In this document: piece after piece, positions 53,265-61,884 of the stretch
Position numbering within the stretch: the first letter of the stretch is position 1
Layout of the letters: each line of letters opens with the position of its first letter
From: Prorocentrum cordatum
Taxonomy: Eukaryota; Sar; Dinophyceae; Prorocentrales; Prorocentraceae
NCBI GenBank assembly: GCA_963575745.1
Contig: CAUYUJ010018457.1
Location: 140,398-204,397, forward strand
Direction: 5' to 3'
Length of the DNA: 64,000 nucleotides
Made by a program: the position numbers and the translations under genes
Notes under the pieces: model-generated
Told to the model about the DNA's origin: nothing
Databases searched by the model: none
What the model saw: the letters and a program-made list of their open reading frames with translations, nothing else

Positions 53265-55694
53265 TTATTTGGCCTGGGTGTAGGCCTGTGCGTCCGTGAC
53301 CGGAGTCAGGATAGGAGGTCTGGATGGATAAGGCTGAGATGGTAATGACTGGATCAATGCGCAGAAATTGCGATAGCATACTGCATCGCAGAATTGAGTC
53401 GTCAACATCGCCAGGTTGTGATTATTCTGTGTCGAATGCCAAGCCTGAGGCATAATCCTGTCGTAAGCATCTATCCAGTGATCTGATGCAAGGACTGTAA
53501 TACCACGTGATTGTATTGTCTTGATCAGATCACCCGTGCGGTAGTCGAAGTCCGGGTGTACACCCCATTGTGTCGCTTTGCCTGGCCCCGTGACCGTGGG
53601 GCAACAAAAGTACTGCATCACGTCAATAAAACGAGATAGATCCACTTGTACGTGCACTGGCATAAGCGTCGGGACGCCACCCTCGCACTCCATCTTCATG
53701 AGCTCGCGCGCGGAAGTATGAGCGCGATCTTCATGGCGACGCGTGTCCAATATGTTTTGACCGTGGTTGGCACATGCAATGTCGTTTGCACTCCAGACCA
53801 CCATGGCGTTGAGGCCTCTGCAGTAGTGTCTTTGTTTCACAAATGCAGGGAAGACATTTGCCCAACAATCCCATATGACCTCATTCAATATACGCCACCC
53901 TTTGATAGAAGCATTGTCGTTCATCAGCGTCAAGCCCCTGGCCTTGCGGATCATGAGGATCATGTTGCGCTGCTCGAGTGTAGACTCGAACTGGTTTGCA
54001 AGGATAGCTGTGATACGGTTCTCCTGTGTCTGCGCACGCTGATCACGGAGCTGTGCCATATCACAGCGGGCGTCGCCACCAACCTCTGGCAATAGAATGC
54101 AGTCCTGGCCAATCGCCGTGTCGTTCTGTTTGAACCATTCTTTGTAATTGCCAAAGGAGAATGCCCACATCGTAATGTCGTCGCGGATGACGGTCGACAA
54201 GTGCTCGAGGGTGGCGCCACCGATGCATTCTGCACGATTGAGGCACGGCATAAATAAAGGTACGAGACCAACGTTTGATGCTTTAGCAAGAGCGCCTCGC
54301 TTTTGTGGGCTGTTGGGCTCGTCGATGCCGTGGCTGGGATACTTTTTGCGCTTGGCGGTCTTGGATCCCTTCTTGGGGTGCATGGTCCATGTTGAGTCCG
54401 CGCGCAGATTTGCCCATTTGTATGCGCGCCCTGGCGGGCCAAATGCATGATGTAGAAGAAGTCCCAGGTCCTCCTGTATGAGTGAATGCCACCCGCTGTC
54501 TGAAAGAAGGGTAGAAACCAATCGACCACCACAAAACGCGCTGTATTTTGCTTCAAGCTCTAGCGGATCAACATCAGTACCAGGAGTACGACCAGGGTCC
54601 TCCTTGGTAGGCGTTTCGCTGGGCAGCACAGAGCCCTCCTCGTATGGTTGCCAATGATTGTCGTCGTACCCTGGGAGGATTTTCCAGCCGTCTGGGTGAT
54701 CGGATGGTGTTGCCACCGTCTTGGGGCTTGATCCGGTACCTCCAAATCCTCCGCGTGCAGTCAACCACGTACTGAGCTTGCGGCGGAATGTGCCTGTCTG
54801 GGTGAGATCGGAGAACGCCCTCACTTCGGTGACAAGGTTATCCTCGACAACGTGGCCGAGGTGTTCCGCAGTATCTGATGTCCTGGCCATGCCAGGTGGA
54901 CGAACGGGTAGTTTGATCGTAGCGCGATCAAGTTTAGGAGCGTAGCTGGGAGTTGTCAATCCATTACTGTATACATCGTGAGGCGCACAAAGCCCATCTT
55001 TGTAGAAGTAGTTTGTGTCCTGAACGCTGTCCTCGGCGTATTGCCCGAGAAATGCACTGCCAACGTTTGACCAATCGTTGTGCATCATCATCCACTCTGC
55101 CTTTAATACTGCCGTCGTGAGCTCCATTGGTGGACACTTGCGGTGTGAGTTTGGAATCACAGCATGCAAGTGATCATGTAAGCCACGAACGTTTTCTTGT
55201 ACAGAAGAATTGCGTGTGAAGAAGCTGGAGATCATGCACATGGCTCTCATGAATGACATCCATGGCGTAGCCGTGGTCGTACTGTACTCGTAGTTGGCGT
55301 TGCCGCCGACTCCTCCATCAACTTTGCCGATAAAATTCGTCGCGTCGGCGGACGCGGAACGGGTAACTTCGACAATAGTGGATTCGTCGGGTACACGTAG
55401 ATCATACTCTGCACTACGATCAACGCGCTGATGATGTACGTAGGCAAAGCCATCCTCGGGATCGCGAGGGCGGCCAGTTTGGGCGTGGTACGTGAAGCAC
55501 ACGCGGTCGTCGTCCTTGGCGTTCGGGTCGTAGCCAGCGTCGCATGCGATGGCCTGGGTGCGTGAGATAGAGCCCGATTCTATGTTCAGTTTTTGTTGTT
55601 TGGGGATGGCGGGCCTCCTGGTTAAAATGGCTTGCGTGGCTAGATTTGAAGTTTTTTGTTCGCGCGGTTTTGTGCCCATGTAAGGATCCACCAT
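53265..55694 (-). CDS. Element segment A, large unrecognised protein
   Basis: An 809-residue frame with ATG at 55694 in a favourable context (ACAACAATGG), 27 bases after an upstream in-frame TGA. It is evenly coding throughout, for example CDAGYDPNAKDDDRVCFTYH (52-71), AFLGQYAEDSVQDTNYFYKD, LLPEVGGDARCDMAQLRDQR and WRILNEVIWDCWANVFPAFV. Length, even composition and position first in the cluster would suit a structural protein, but I see no family motif and make no claim. It ends TAA, followed by ATT and the ATG of segment B. Confidence 0.55.
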   Translation of the reverse strand: MVDPYMGTKPREQKTSNLATQAILTRRPAIPKQQKLNIESGSISRTQAIACDAGYDPNAKDDDRVCFTYHAQTGRPRDPEDGFAYVHHQRVDRSAEYDLRVPDESTIVEVTRSASADATNFIGKVDGGVGGNANYEYSTTTATPWMSFMRAMCMISSFFTRNSSVQENVRGLHDHLHAVIPNSHRKCPPMELTTAVLKAEWMMMHNDWSNVGSAFLGQYAEDSVQDTNYFYKDGLCAPHDVYSNGLTTPSYAPKLDRATIKLPVRPPGMARTSDTAEHLGHVVEDNLVTEVRAFSDLTQTGTFRRKLSTWLTARGGFGGTGSSPKTVATPSDHPDGWKILPGYDDNHWQPYEEGSVLPSETPTKEDPGRTPGTDVDPLELEAKYSAFCGGRLVSTLLSDSGWHSLIQEDLGLLLHHAFGPPGRAYKWANLRADSTWTMHPKKGSKTAKRKKYPSHGIDEPNSPQKRGALAKASNVGLVPLFMPCLNRAECIGGATLEHLSTVIRDDITMWAFSFGNYKEWFKQNDTAIGQDCILLPEVGGDARCDMAQLRDQRAQTQENRITAILANQFESTLEQRNMILMIRKARGLTLMNDNASIKGWRILNEVIWDCWANVFPAFVKQRHYCRGLNAMVVWSANDIACANHGQNILDTRRHEDRAHTSARELMKMECEGGVPTLMPVHVQVDLSRFIDVMQYFCCPTVTGPGKATQWGVHPDFDYRTGDLIKTIQSRGITVLASDHWIDAYDRIMPQAWHSTQNNHNLAMLTTQFCDAVCYRNFCALIQSLPSQPYPSRPPILTPVTDAQAYTQAK

Positions 55695-57110
55695 TGTTGT
55701 GTCGCTGCGTTTTTTTCACCCGCGCTGAGGTGATGGCAACTTTTCGCCAGCGCAAATTTCTGCAACGACTCGCCCGCCAGCCTTATTCACCCTCGCATTA
55801 TGTGCCGTATAACCTAGCGTGCCGATTTGGCAATCCATAAATTTAGGCGGTCTACCATGTCTTGGTGTGATTCGGGATTTGATGTTGGTAAGCATTCACG
55901 TGGTGGGACGATTTCGCAACTGGAACGGATGCGCATCATGTATATCGTTGCGTAGCCGACCGTTGCACAGTTAGGCGGAATGGGTCAGCATCTGCACATG
56001 ACACCATGAACGATTGCATGTTTGCTTGCGGTGTGGTGCAATGTGGCGCGCACGGGTGTTTACAGATCACGCGCTTGTAAGTTTCATAGTGCAGTGTCGC
56101 TCACATCAGCGTTGTGACATTTCACATGCGCAAGTACATTGTGTGTCCTTGTCTGTGCATGTTGCGTGCATGTTCGTGGCCACCCAATCTTTGTGGCCAC
56201 GAACATCCGTGCGTAAGTATGTACATAGGCATGCACCGTTGGAAATATTTGATGTAATTAGGTATATCAGTTTACGCGCGCTTAGCTTACATGCGTGATC
56301 TTGCATGACGTGTATATGCTCATATACGGTGTAGAAGTACCTTAGAAGTACCACTTAAGCCCAACGGCGCCCCATGGATCATGGCCCACGGAGGCCGCAA
56401 TAACCCCCCCAAAGCCTCGAATAACCTACGTGAGAGGGCCGAACACACAGCCCCCGTCCCTGCCCCCGAGAGGCCCGAGAGGCAACCGATAGGCTTCCCA
56501 GGAGATCCCAAAGGACATCCAAGAGGCCTCCCCCCACCGCAACCCAGGCACGTCGGCGGAATGGTCCGAGAGCCATTTGATAAGTTGTTCGCGTTGGTGG
56601 GGGCTTCATTAGAGAATTGGGCTCGCTAGCTGAGCCCGCGACTCCACGACCATGACTTACAATCCAACCTGTTGCTTTCTCACATCCTTCTTACCAGTCC
56701 CATCTCCCGCGTCGTTATTTCTTCTGTTTCTCTCCCCGGGCTCCGCTCTTCCCTCCTTCGCCGTCGTCGCCATCGAGTCGTTATCGTCGTCACCGTTCTC
56801 GTAGTCATCTCCTTAGGATATCCATTGCGTCGCCGCCGCCGCCCTGACTCCCCTACTCATTGTCTGTGTTTGCACTTGTTGTATTATGAGTGGGCGGACG
56901 GCAAGTAGGAGTAGGAGGAGGAAGACGACGAGGATTCTATCCGCGCCTATCTCTCCCCAGTTCCTCGACTGCTTAAGCTCAAGACTGAGGCCTACTAGGC
57001 CTTCAAGGCTCAGGCCTACTAGGCCCTACGGCCCTTAGGCCTTACTTTTCTATATGTGGCTCTCGGACATGTTTTCCTCAAAAGGTCGGGTCAAACCTGC
57101 TCTGAACGAA
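55695..57110. other. Upstream flank of the element, no recognisable gene
   Basis: 55700-56350 is moderate-GC and AT-richer than most of the window. A palindrome-like TTCGTGGCCAC...GTGGCCACGAA occurs at 56170-56206. At 56985-57045 there are repeated AGGCCTACTAGGCC units. No gene is evident, although promoter elements of segment A should lie here. Confidence 0.45.
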
Positions 57111-57940
57111 TCAACTTCCACACGTCCAGTCGAAACCTGCAGACTCGGGGCAGAGGCGTCGGCTCAGAGGCAGGTGCCCTGCCCGCTCGTTGGCCCAATC
57201 CTTGCAAGAGGTGGTGGGCCATTTCCTTGGTGATGACAAAAAAAGAAAAAACATAAAAAACAAAAATATTAAGCAAAGAAATAAAAAAAAAAATAAACAA
57301 CAACAAACATAATAAAGAAAACAAAAACAAGAAAAATAAACTTGAACATAGAAAAAAAAAAAAAAAAAAGCGCATCTGCGTCCACGTCTGCGTCCACCTC
57401 GTTGAGAATCACCTCCTTCTTCAGTTCCGACTCGGCAGCTTTCTGGCGGTTTTTCCCCAAGGCAATCGCGGCCATGTCGACTTCCTCGTCGAAGGGGTTG
57501 CGGGTCAGCTCGGCCATCATGGAGTGAAAAGTGCGTTTCTTAAATGATTTATCTGACTTCTCTGACTTATCTGACTTACTTTTGTCCATAATCTCGCGTT
57601 CCAGCCTCTTCTGCTCCTCGTCATTCAATGCGATCTGGAGGTAGGTAGGATTCGGAACCAAGCTCTTCACAAATACCTGGAACTTGGTTTTCTCGTCACT
57701 GCTAATGACATTTACCTCGGCAGGGGGCCCTTCGATCATAGTTGGGATCTCGTACTTCTCATCTCCTGGCTGCACGCGGGCACCTTTGCGAAGGTTGACG
57801 ACCCGCACCATCCAACCAGGCACGCACTGACCGCGCACAGCCCCGACCGACGTCATCGCACTTCCTGGGAGGGCCACCATCGACGGCAACGTAAAAAAAT
57901 AAAGAATAAAACAAAAAAAAAAAAAAAGAAAAAAAAAAAG

Positions 57941-57979
<39 letters not shown>

Positions 57980-58092
57980 AATAAGAAAATAAAAAAAAAA
58001 AAAAAAATAAAAAAAAAAAATCTAACAAAAAAAAAAAAAATAATAAAAAAAAAAAAAAAAAAAATAAAAAAAAAAAAAAAAAAAAAAAAAAA

Positions 58093-58125
<33 letters not shown>

Positions 58126-59636
58126 AAAAGAAAAAAAAAAAAGAAAAAAAAAAAATAAATAAATAAAAAGCGACGAATCATGGTTCTCGGACTTCCAGAG
58201 TTCTCGGAGGACTTTTCAGTCAGCAGTTTGGCCTCGGCCTTGTAGCCCAGTGAACCGACGGTAGATGTGCTGAACCTGCCAGGAAGATGGAATTTGAGAT
58301 CATGGCCGATGGCGTTCTGAATGTTAGCGTAGAGCCTAGATGCCGTTCCGTTCCTAAGCTTGATCGCCAGGTCGCCTTCGCCAGTGTCGTTCATGCGCCC
58401 GGAGGACCACTCGTCAAAGGCAGCGGCCGTTGTCACGTGCGAATAGACGGTAGGGTTCCAGACTGTTGCCTTCAGACTTGCACTTGTTTCGGACGTGCCG
58501 TAGGTAGGGAACTGCACCAGTGTCTTCTCATCGCTGGCGTTCGTAGTCACGGCCTCCATTGCCTCATCGACTTGTGACGCAACTTCTTCAGCGAGGATTC
58601 CGTCGTGCCCCCCAGACTCCTGTATCATCACCGCTGAGATGGTATCCTTCCACATCTTCTCAATTGCGTCCGTCTTCTTGCGAACCTCGTTGACTTCGTA
58701 TGCGGCGAGATGCTTGATCATGGCCTCATGCTTCTCCTTATTTGCCAGGTCCTTCTCGATGATGATGTGGCTAGACAGCTTCTTCTTGAAATCGGTCTCC
58801 AGGAATGCCTTGGGATACTTGGAAACCTTGCTCTTCATGGTGACTTCGAGATCCTTGTAAAACTTGTCGTCCTTATCTCCTGCGAACTCCTCAGACGTCA
58901 AGTTCTGGGCGTTCATGAAGATGTTCTTCCACGCAACCGTCCACTCCTTCTTCTGGATCTTGTTGCAGTCGATGGCCGACACGGCTTCGGGGCAGCGAGT
59001 GGCGAAGGCGTTCACCAAGGGAATGCTCTTGCGGATGTCAGCGCTCACCTTCTGATCGATCTTCAATTCGTCGAAGGATTCAAGCAACTCCCCAAACAGA
59101 AGTTTCACGCAGACGGCCCACATCTTCAGGAACTCCTCGAGCTTCGAAATGCTGGGCCAGACCTGGTCAAGCGTCTTGATCTTCGTGTTGATAGTGGCCC
59201 ACGTGAACTGTTTTGACTTTTCCTCCGGAGGCTGCTTCTGGTCCCTCTGGTCACTGTCGCCCTTGACTGTTGCGTAGCAGTACGTGCCAAGCTCGATGAC
59301 ACTCGGGTTGAAAGTAGCCCAGACGGCGTCCGTGATCAAGGTCAGCATGATGTCTGCGGCCTCGCTGATGGAGGAGGCCGCTCGGAGATTCTGGACATCC
59401 TCGTCGCGCGGGTTTGTAATCCGCTGCCACATGATCCCGATGGCCTTGCTCACCGGGCCGACAGTCTTCTTCAGCAGCGGGATGGACATAGACTCGAAGG
59501 GAGGAGCGTTCTTGTCAGACAACGATGGGATCTCCGCTGCCAACGCCAACGCGCTAGACAAAAGCTTGGGCTCGCGGGCCAGCAAGTCCGTGATCTGCAG
59601 CCCTACTTCCACCGTCCCAGGCTCCTCATCTGACAT
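57111..59636 (-). CDS. Unrecognised three-exon gene with poly-U introns
   Basis: Exons 59636-58172, 57864-57372 and 57225-57111 join in frame (phases 1 and 2) to a 690-residue protein ending TGA. Introns are 58171-57865 and 57371-57226; both begin C|GC-TTTTT and end AG, and their first parts are nearly pure T. Exon 1 is helical and charged (EVGLQITDLLAREPKLLSSA, WPSISKLEEFLKMWAVCVKL, EKHEAMIKHLAAYEVNEVRK). Exon 2 has WMVRVVNLRKGARVQPGDEK and DEEQKRLEREIMDKSKSDKS. Exon 3 is short and Cys-rich. No family is recognised. The frame is also open upstream of the ATG as far as a TAG at 59670, beyond which the preceding frame continues. Confidence 0.55.
57226..57371 (-). other. Intron 2, GC-AG, T-rich
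   Basis: The donor ATGC|GCTTTTTTT follows an acidic VDADVDADA coding stretch. The acceptor is CACCAAG at 57226. Splicing keeps the frame (phase 2). The T-rich part is A-rich on the plus strand. Confidence 0.5.
57865..58171 (-). other. Intron 1, GC-AG, ~270 bases of near-pure poly-T
   Basis: The donor CGTC|GCTTTTTATTT lies at 58171 and the acceptor CTCCCAG at 57865. Between about 58168 and 57890 the minus strand is T with scattered A and C. A GT donor three bases upstream (58174) would also keep frame. Unspliced, the frame encodes an absurd poly-Phe run, which supports an intron. Confidence 0.6.
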
Positions 59637-59669
59637 GCCGCTGCTGGAGTCGTCGCTCAAGCGCTGGAC

Positions 59670-61463
59670 CTAGGTCACAGCAGGGGCGTCAGCGTGGTCA
59701 ATGGCGAGCTTGGTCTTGACATATTTTCGCAAGGTCTTCCACGTCTTGAATGTCTTGAAGTCATCCACACCCCCGTTCTTCAGGGACGGCAAGGACACAT
59801 ATCCCATGATGACAAACTGAAAGATTCGTAGTTTCATAGCCTCGATATTGTCGTGCATGCGCTCCTTGCCGTGGACTGCGATGTCGATGGCGCGTCGCAC
59901 GTCGTTCAGGAAGGTGATGGTCACAGTCTCTGGAGTCTCATCCACCTTTGGTTTCGTTCTCACCGCCTTGGCTTTCGCCTTACCTTTTGTCTTTGCCCTT
60001 CCCTTGCCCTTCGGTTGTGCTGTTGCTGTCGGGCTCTGGTTCGGCCCCTTCGAACCCCTGGCGTTTTTCGTCGGCGTCGAAGTCTTGGAAGATGGAACTG
60101 GGACGAACAAGAAGTGGATCTTCTGCGCGTCGCCTTTGCAATCCATGCTGAAGGTCGCCTTGCTATTCGGCAGGACAAGCTTGAGCACCGTCAGGAGGTC
60201 ATCGCTGCTGCGATCGCCCCATTCATCATTGGGAATTATCTTCTGGAAAGCCTTCAAGATAATCGAGTTGTTACGGAAGACGTTGTTATTGATGATGTTC
60301 GGGTCGCTCCACGTGACATTCTTGTTTGCCCAAGTCTGGTACCTGTCCCAGAGGCCAAGCTTCGCGAGTTCGGATTTGAAGTTGCGGGCCAGCTTGAAGG
60401 CGTCGAAGGCTTTGAAGCGTTTTGGGCAATGCTTCTCCAGGAAGGCCTTGCACTCTGTCTCGAGGCCCGCCTGAGAGGCCTGAGAGGTAGAAGCGGGCTT
60501 ACTTGTGGTGGATCCGTCAGCTTCTTCTCCAGCAGCCCCCTCCTGCCCTGCTTCTTCTCCTGCAGCTTCTCCGTCTTCTTCTTCTCCAGCAGCCTCGCCA
60601 CCCTGCACCTTGTCCGCATCTCCTGCGAGGCGCTTGGCTTTCCGGTCCCGCCTCCAGTGCGTCTCGATCGTTGGGCACAATTTGTAGAGTTGGATGACGT
60701 TCGTTTGCGTGAAGAGCGCGTTCTTGTCATTCAGCTCGTGCACGACGTACACCAGAGCGTCCGGTGGCGATCTCGACTCGAGAAGGCTGACCTTCACTCC
60801 TGTCTCGATGGTCAGTTTGACGTTCGGCAACTCGGGCGCCTCTGCATGAGCCATGTAAGCTGCCTCTATCAGGGTGGCGCCCGCCAAGAGGTAAAGACGT
60901 TCGAGGCTCGGTCTGGGTGAAGGCGTCCAACTCCTCAACATCTCAACCTCCGTGCCTGACTTGTGATATTTCTTGGCAGCCGCCCGAACTTCCTCGTCCG
61001 TGAGATAGACCCCTACGATGTCGCTCCTGCACTCCTCCATGACGCCGTCATCCTTGATCGCGCTGATGTACTTCTGCCTGGCCTCCTCCTGGTCCCTGTC
61101 ATTTACAGGGTGGCGGAAGATCATCTGCACTTTCTGTCCGTTCACGTTCTCGAAGAAATTCGCATTGAAGACGTCGGGCGTGGCGTTGTACACGCGGCGA
61201 ACCATCTGCATCAGGCCTTTTCCACTCAGACCTGGAAATCTGTCGTGGATCGTCTGCGCAGTGTCGTCCCAGGGGCTGATAGCATTCGCTGTCATCGAGT
61301 GGCTGGCTGAAGTTCCGATCTGGCCAATGGGGCGAATTGGTGAGGCCAGGGCACCTTCGGCAATGACGCTGCTGCTTGGCGGTCCCTTGCCCTGTGCATC
61401 TCGAACCAAAAGTGACCATGCTCTCCTCTCCAAGTCTTGAAATGAGAAAGGCCCCGCGCCCAT
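59670..61463 (-). CDS. Unrecognised protein in frame with the downstream three-exon gene
   Basis: From the ATG at 61463 (the next candidate is 61295, MTANAISPWDD) the frame runs about 597 residues to a TAG. It includes WDDTAQTIHDRFPGLSGKGL, MQMVRRVYNATPDVFNANFF and TDEEVRAAAKKYHKSGTEVE, an Ala/Glu/Gly-rich linker, KCPKRF-like LEKHCPKRFKAFDAFKLARN, a Lys-rich linker (KGKGRAKTKGKAKAKA) and FLNDVRRAIDIAVHGKERMH. The next gene follows in the same frame after only eleven codons. The TAG sits in GCTGACGCCCCTGCTGTGACCTAG|G, which also looks like a branch point and splice acceptor, so the two frames may be one spliced gene. No known family. Confidence 0.5.
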   Translation of the reverse strand: MGAGPFSFQDLERRAWSLLVRDAQGKGPPSSSVIAEGALASPIRPIGQIGTSASHSMTANAISPWDDTAQTIHDRFPGLSGKGLMQMVRRVYNATPDVFNANFFENVNGQKVQMIFRHPVNDRDQEEARQKYISAIKDDGVMEECRSDIVGVYLTDEEVRAAAKKYHKSGTEVEMLRSWTPSPRPSLERLYLLAGATLIEAAYMAHAEAPELPNVKLTIETGVKVSLLESRSPPDALVYVVHELNDKNALFTQTNVIQLYKLCPTIETHWRRDRKAKRLAGDADKVQGGEAAGEEEDGEAAGEEAGQEGAAGEEADGSTTSKPASTSQASQAGLETECKAFLEKHCPKRFKAFDAFKLARNFKSELAKLGLWDRYQTWANKNVTWSDPNIINNNVFRNNSIILKAFQKIIPNDEWGDRSSDDLLTVLKLVLPNSKATFSMDCKGDAQKIHFLFVPVPSSKTSTPTKNARGSKGPNQSPTATAQPKGKGRAKTKGKAKAKAVRTKPKVDETPETVTITFLNDVRRAIDIAVHGKERMHDNIEAMKLRIFQFVIMGYVSLPSLKNGGVDDFKTFKTWKTLRKYVKTKLAIDHADAPAVT

Positions 61464-61489
61464 CCAGCGGACGCCAGGGCCATCGAGAA

Positions 61490-61735
61490 AGGCCCTGGGG
61501 GCCCTGGGGGCCCAAGGGAACCGTCGGGAAAACAACAAGGACCGTCAAGACCCGCGACGAGTTTCATTCTAGGTCAGGTCTAGGTCTAAGCGGCCCCCCC
61601 GCGGCCCTGCGCCGAGCCAGCGGCCGCCAGGACATTGAAGGGTCCCGGGGGCCCAGGGGAACCGTCGGCAAAAAAAAAAAGGGGCCGAGCAGGGCCTGCA
61701 ACTGCAACGAGTTTCATTCTAGGTTTTAGCGGGCT
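61490..61735. repeat. Direct repeat pair upstream of the unrecognised gene
   Basis: Two ~90 bp copies share GGGGGCCCA(A/G)GGGAACCGTCGG and CGAGTTTCATTCTAGGT. They start near 61495 and 61640 (period ~146). The ATGAAACTCG side faces away from the gene. They could be promoter-region or insertion-scar repeats. Confidence 0.65.
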
Positions 61736-61884
61736 GCCCGCGGCCCGCGCTCCCACCCGGGGCGAGGAGGAGCTAGGCCCCGCACCGATCCGACGGCAGT
61801 CAGTGATTTTGTTATGGCCAGCGGCATTGTTTGTATCGTTGTTATGTTGTTACCGGTTATCTTCGCCATCGTTGCACCTCTTAC
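61736..61884. other. Sequence unique to the copy-2 junction
   Basis: Not shared with copy 1. On the minus strand it begins GTAAGAGG directly where homology to copy 1 stops, which resembles a 5' splice site. No gene. Confidence 0.4.

Larger units (their letters stand above)
47855..55694 (-). mobile_element. Compact five-segment element, copy 1 (function unknown)
   Basis: Five open segments (A-E) fill 7.84 kb of one strand with almost no spacers. Lower GC than the flanks and a near-identical partial copy at 61.9-64.0 kb indicate a duplicated or mobile unit. Junctions: A/B TAA-ATT-ATG, B/C frame change with overlap, C/D TAATG overlap, D/E in-frame TAG. No reverse transcriptase, integrase, transposase or capsid motif was recognised. 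A degenerate integrated virus, a mobile element or one long decayed gene all remain possible. Confidence 0.45.

Noticed and set aside
53646-54450. Plus-strand open frames opposite the multi-ORF element
   Set aside because: They mirror strongly coding minus-strand frames and show no motif of their own.
57890-58168. Reading the poly-A tract as a plus-strand retroposon tail
   Set aside because: Minus-strand coding sequence continues in frame on both sides with splice-like borders, and there is no plus-strand coding body ending here.
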